A stretch of 51,816 bases of DNA from Neolewinella lacunae (lineage in GTDB: Bacteria; Bacteroidota; Bacteroidia; Chitinophagales; Saprospiraceae), in contig NZ_JACSIT010000066.1 of the NCBI RefSeq assembly GCF_014349155.1, positions 1 to 51,816 of the forward strand. Direction: 5' to 3'. Shown here in pieces: positions 50,141 to 51,816 of the stretch. How positions within the stretch are numbered: position 1 is the stretch's first letter; each line of letters begins with the position of its first letter. Position numbers and translations under genes: made by a program. The notes under the pieces were generated by a model. The model worked only from the letters and a program-made list of their open reading frames with translations, was not told the DNA's origin and searched no databases.

Positions 50141-51016
50141 TTATGGCTGCGGATGGATGGTTTGCGCAGGCAGCTCGGCCTGCCCTAAATATCCGTGTTC
50201 TGAGTCATTTCCCAGCAATTCTTCCCGGAGTTCCGTAAGTACGATGCCTAGCCAATTGGTTCCTTCCCAGGTGGTCAGCGACTTTGCCCCGGGGTGCTCT
50301 TCCGCCAGACCGATGCCCCAGATGTTGTCGTCAGGACTTGCCTCGACGATGGTTTTGCCACGGGTGTCCAGAAGATGCTGCAGTAGTTCGGGGTTTTGCT
50401 GGAATTTTTCCTTATTGGCTTGGTAGACGATGGCGGGAGCTTCCTGGGTCCAAACCTGGGGGTCAAACCCCTTCACTTCCCTGCCCAGTTGTTTTTGCTC
50501 GCGGGGGTTGGTCGAACGTAGGATTTTCTCGGCAACCTCCGCGTCGGAAAACAAGGTGGCTTTGCCGTACATCATGTATTGTTCCGCGCAGTTGAAGGCT
50601 TGCCCATCAGCCGTAAAGTTGCACTTATGCCACTGCGAAAAGGGGTGTACGCTCCGCCAAAAATAGGAATAGGATTCCGTCAAAAAATTGGGGGGATATT
50701 TAGCTGCTTCTTCAGCAGACAAGTCCAAAGCCTGCGACCGAGAACCATCATTTTGTGCCTCGAACTTCCTCAGAGGTAACTCTGCTACAGCAACCCATCT
50801 GCTGGAATCCGCATCCCCAAGTTGTAAGCCCCGGTAAATGTGTTTTCGGATGATCGGCGAAAGCTGGTCCGACGTAATGCAACGCAAAATCTGCTCTACG
50901 AAGGGGCTCGCGTCAGCTCCGGGCGCGTCTAAGGCAATGGCGTAGCGATTGGGGTGTCGCTCGCTAGGCAGCCTTTGCGCGGTGCCGAGCCGGTATTGGT
51001 AATATTTCAGTTCCAT
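50141..51016 (-). CDS. NADAR-family protein with N-terminal extension
   Basis: Residues about 115-275 of this 291-residue protein are a NADAR (YbiA-like) domain: FWRSVHPFSQWHKCNFTADGQAFNCAEQYMMYGKATLFSD, IVYQANKEKFQQNPELLQHLLDTRGKTIVEASPDDNIWGIGL and NWLGIVLTELREEL. NADAR proteins cleave N-glycosidic bonds: in riboflavin side-product disposal in some, ADP-ribosyl-guanine removal in others. The first 110 residues (YYQYRLGTAQRLPSERHPNRYAIALDAP, RWVAVAELPLRKFE) form a second small domain I do not recognise. It is a lone gene in the accessory part of the window; the 212-bp gap to its left (49929-50140) holds nothing I recognise. Confidence 0.87.
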   Translation of the reverse strand: MELKYYQYRLGTAQRLPSERHPNRYAIALDAPGADASPFVEQILRCITSDQLSPIIRKHIYRGLQLGDADSSRWVAVAELPLRKFEAQNDGSRSQALDLSAEEAAKYPPNFLTESYSYFWRSVHPFSQWHKCNFTADGQAFNCAEQYMMYGKATLFSDAEVAEKILRSTNPREQKQLGREVKGFDPQVWTQEAPAIVYQANKEKFQQNPELLQHLLDTRGKTIVEASPDDNIWGIGLAEEHPGAKSLTTWEGTNWLGIVLTELREELLGNDSEHGYLGQAELPAQTIHPQP

Positions 51017-51102
51017 TTTTGGGGTATTTGGTAGGGTGTTTTCAGGCGACCCGCGTCAAGGGCTAATAAACGGTTTTTAAAGCATTGGTAGCAACTAGCT
51101 TT

Positions 51103-51473
51103 TCAAATTTCGTAGCGAACGAACTGAATATCTTGAATACGTTCGAAATCTTTGTCTGCAGATATCAAGGGGAGATTCATATAAATTGAAGTAGCGGCAA
51201 TAATAGCGTCGGGGAGCTTTAATCTGTATTTTTGTTTCAGATCTATAGTAATAAGCTTTATCGCCTGATTGAGGTCTACTATAATGCAGTTATCTAAAAA
51301 CTCTCTGATTATAGCACGATTTTCCTCTTTAAGTTCCTGATAGCCTAGCAATTCTAACTCTGTGATAAAAGATACGTGAATATCGCGCCGTTTAAAAGTG
51401 CCGACACTGTTGTGTCTCCATTTAGAAGATACAAGGCTATATTCGTATCTATCAGTAAACTACTTCCACTCAT
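51103..51473 (-). pseudogene. VapC-like PIN toxin gene with a one-base frameshift
   Basis: Reading the minus strand from ATG 51473 gives MSGSSLLIDTNIALYLLNGD, a PIN-domain start with the first catalytic Asp, but the frame stops after 39 codons. From about 51390 downwards the adjacent frame continues the protein as RDIHVSFITELELLGYQELK, then LPDAIIAATSIYMNLPLISADKDF, carrying the other acidic PIN residues. The total is 371 bp, one short of 124 codons, so a single base is missing in the AACGGCGCGAT stretch around 51384-51390. Otherwise it is a full VapC of about 123 residues. It is either a genuine inactivating deletion or a sequencing error. It overlaps the antitoxin gene by 14 bp. Confidence 0.82.
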
Positions 51474-51624
51474 CTCTCATCACCTTTTGGATAGACAGAG
51501 GCGATACACGCAAGGCCAGTACACCACAGAACTTGGCTGCATCAAACCTGTTCAACTTAGGTAAGGTTTCAAGGAGTCTATCCATGCTGGCTTTGTCGGT
51601 GGAATGCTTGATAACTACTGTCAT
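51460..51624 (-). CDS. Small antitoxin partner of the PIN toxin
   Basis: A 54-residue frame starts at ATG 51624: MTVVIKHSTDKASMDRLLET, then KLNRFDAAKFCGVLALRVSP and IQKVMRDEWK. The shape (short, KxxDKxxMxxLL start, FDAxKxCG middle, RDEW end) matches the small antitoxins encoded before VapC toxins in Bacteroidota. They neutralise the PIN ribonuclease and bind their own promoter. The last 14 bases overlap the toxin start, the normal arrangement. If the toxin frameshift is real the antitoxin is now solitary. Confidence 0.78.
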   Translation of the reverse strand: MTVVIKHSTDKASMDRLLETLPKLNRFDAAKFCGVLALRVSPLSIQKVMRDEWK

Positions 51625-51816
51625 GGATCTGGTTTTATAAGGTTACAAATTACAGATGAAAAGATGGCTGGCTTCAGAGGTCATCTTGAAAATGAGTTTT
51701 GTGAATGCTTTGTCAATGGAAGGGAGTGTTCAATAACCTGTGTCTAGGTTAGATAATAGTAAAGCGAAGCTTTACAGCCCGCAGGGCGCGCAGCGTCCCC
51801 GGCTCCTGAGGCCGTA
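51625..51816. other. Window edge without a recognised gene
   Basis: These 192 bases precede the toxin-antitoxin pair and include its promoter, for which no perfect TAnnTTTG box was found (TAATTTG on the minus strand near 51650 is one base short). AGCGAAGCTTTACAGCCCGC near 51761 resembles the AGAGCGAAGCTC stem of the 185-bp repeat. Confidence 0.4.

Overview
The window looks like a chromosome segment of a GC-rich marine or aquatic Bacteroidota, most likely a Lewinella-like member of the Saprospiria. The pointers are a type IX secretion C-terminal sorting domain at the left edge, many lipoproteins with Bacteroidota-style lipoboxes, TAnnTTTG promoter elements instead of sigma70 boxes, little Shine-Dalgarno signal, a SusR-like membrane regulator, TonB-dependent uptake and families typical of the phylum (DUF4856, DUF4221, DUF4212, DUF3857). 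The genus is inferred from style, not from a marker gene. No rRNA, tRNA, CRISPR array, transposase or phage gene was found.

Region 1 (0.7-18.9 kb, all minus strand) is a beta-1,3-glucan (laminarin-type) utilisation locus. In transcription order it encodes: a glycosidase fused to an outer-membrane beta-barrel; a surface lipoprotein with four tandem carbohydrate-binding-like modules; a GH16 endo-glucanase lipoprotein; a large cytoplasmic enzyme that is probably a GH149 beta-1,3-glucan phosphorylase; a GH17-like lipoprotein; an MFS sugar transporter fused at its C-terminus to a GH17 exo-glucanase; a free cytoplasmic GH17; and a SusR-like sensor/regulator. There is no SusC/SusD pair between the flanking unrelated genes. 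The inferred flow is surface endo-cleavage and binding, passage through the outer membrane, import by the MFS domain, and hydrolysis or phosphorolysis in the cytoplasm.

Region 2 (19-28.5 kb) holds a sodium/solute symporter and its DUF4212 small subunit, split by a four-helix-bundle (S23/IVP) gene that sits between inverted GTGAGTTG-type repeats. It also holds an RluA-type pseudouridine synthase, two lipoproteins bracketed by inverted arrays of a ~185-bp repeat, and the signal recognition particle GTPase Ffh.

Region 3 (28.5-36.8 kb) has a GNAT acetyltransferase, then DUF4856 lipoprotein, imelysin, HTTM membrane protein and TonB receptor, which look like a metal (iron) uptake operon, followed by an Mrp/ApbC-type ATPase. 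Region 4 (36.8-41.3 kb) carries a MITE-like element, a YkgJ-type cysteine-cluster protein, a Fic AMPylase with repeated operator-like sites, thymidylate synthase and a dicarboxylate symporter. Region 5 (41.4-51.8 kb) is accessory: two unrecognised proteins (one AT-rich), a propeller lipoprotein, a pair of DUF3857/transglutaminase-like proteins (one with the catalytic Cys replaced), a GIY-YIG-like/UPF0158 pair, a NADAR protein and a VapBC-like toxin-antitoxin pair whose toxin is frameshifted.

A dispersed 18-bp repeat containing a NotI site (GCACCTGCGGCCGCGCCC) occurs a dozen times. Several copies form inverted pairs between genes, and two lie inside reading frames, one of them encoding the end of a signal peptide.
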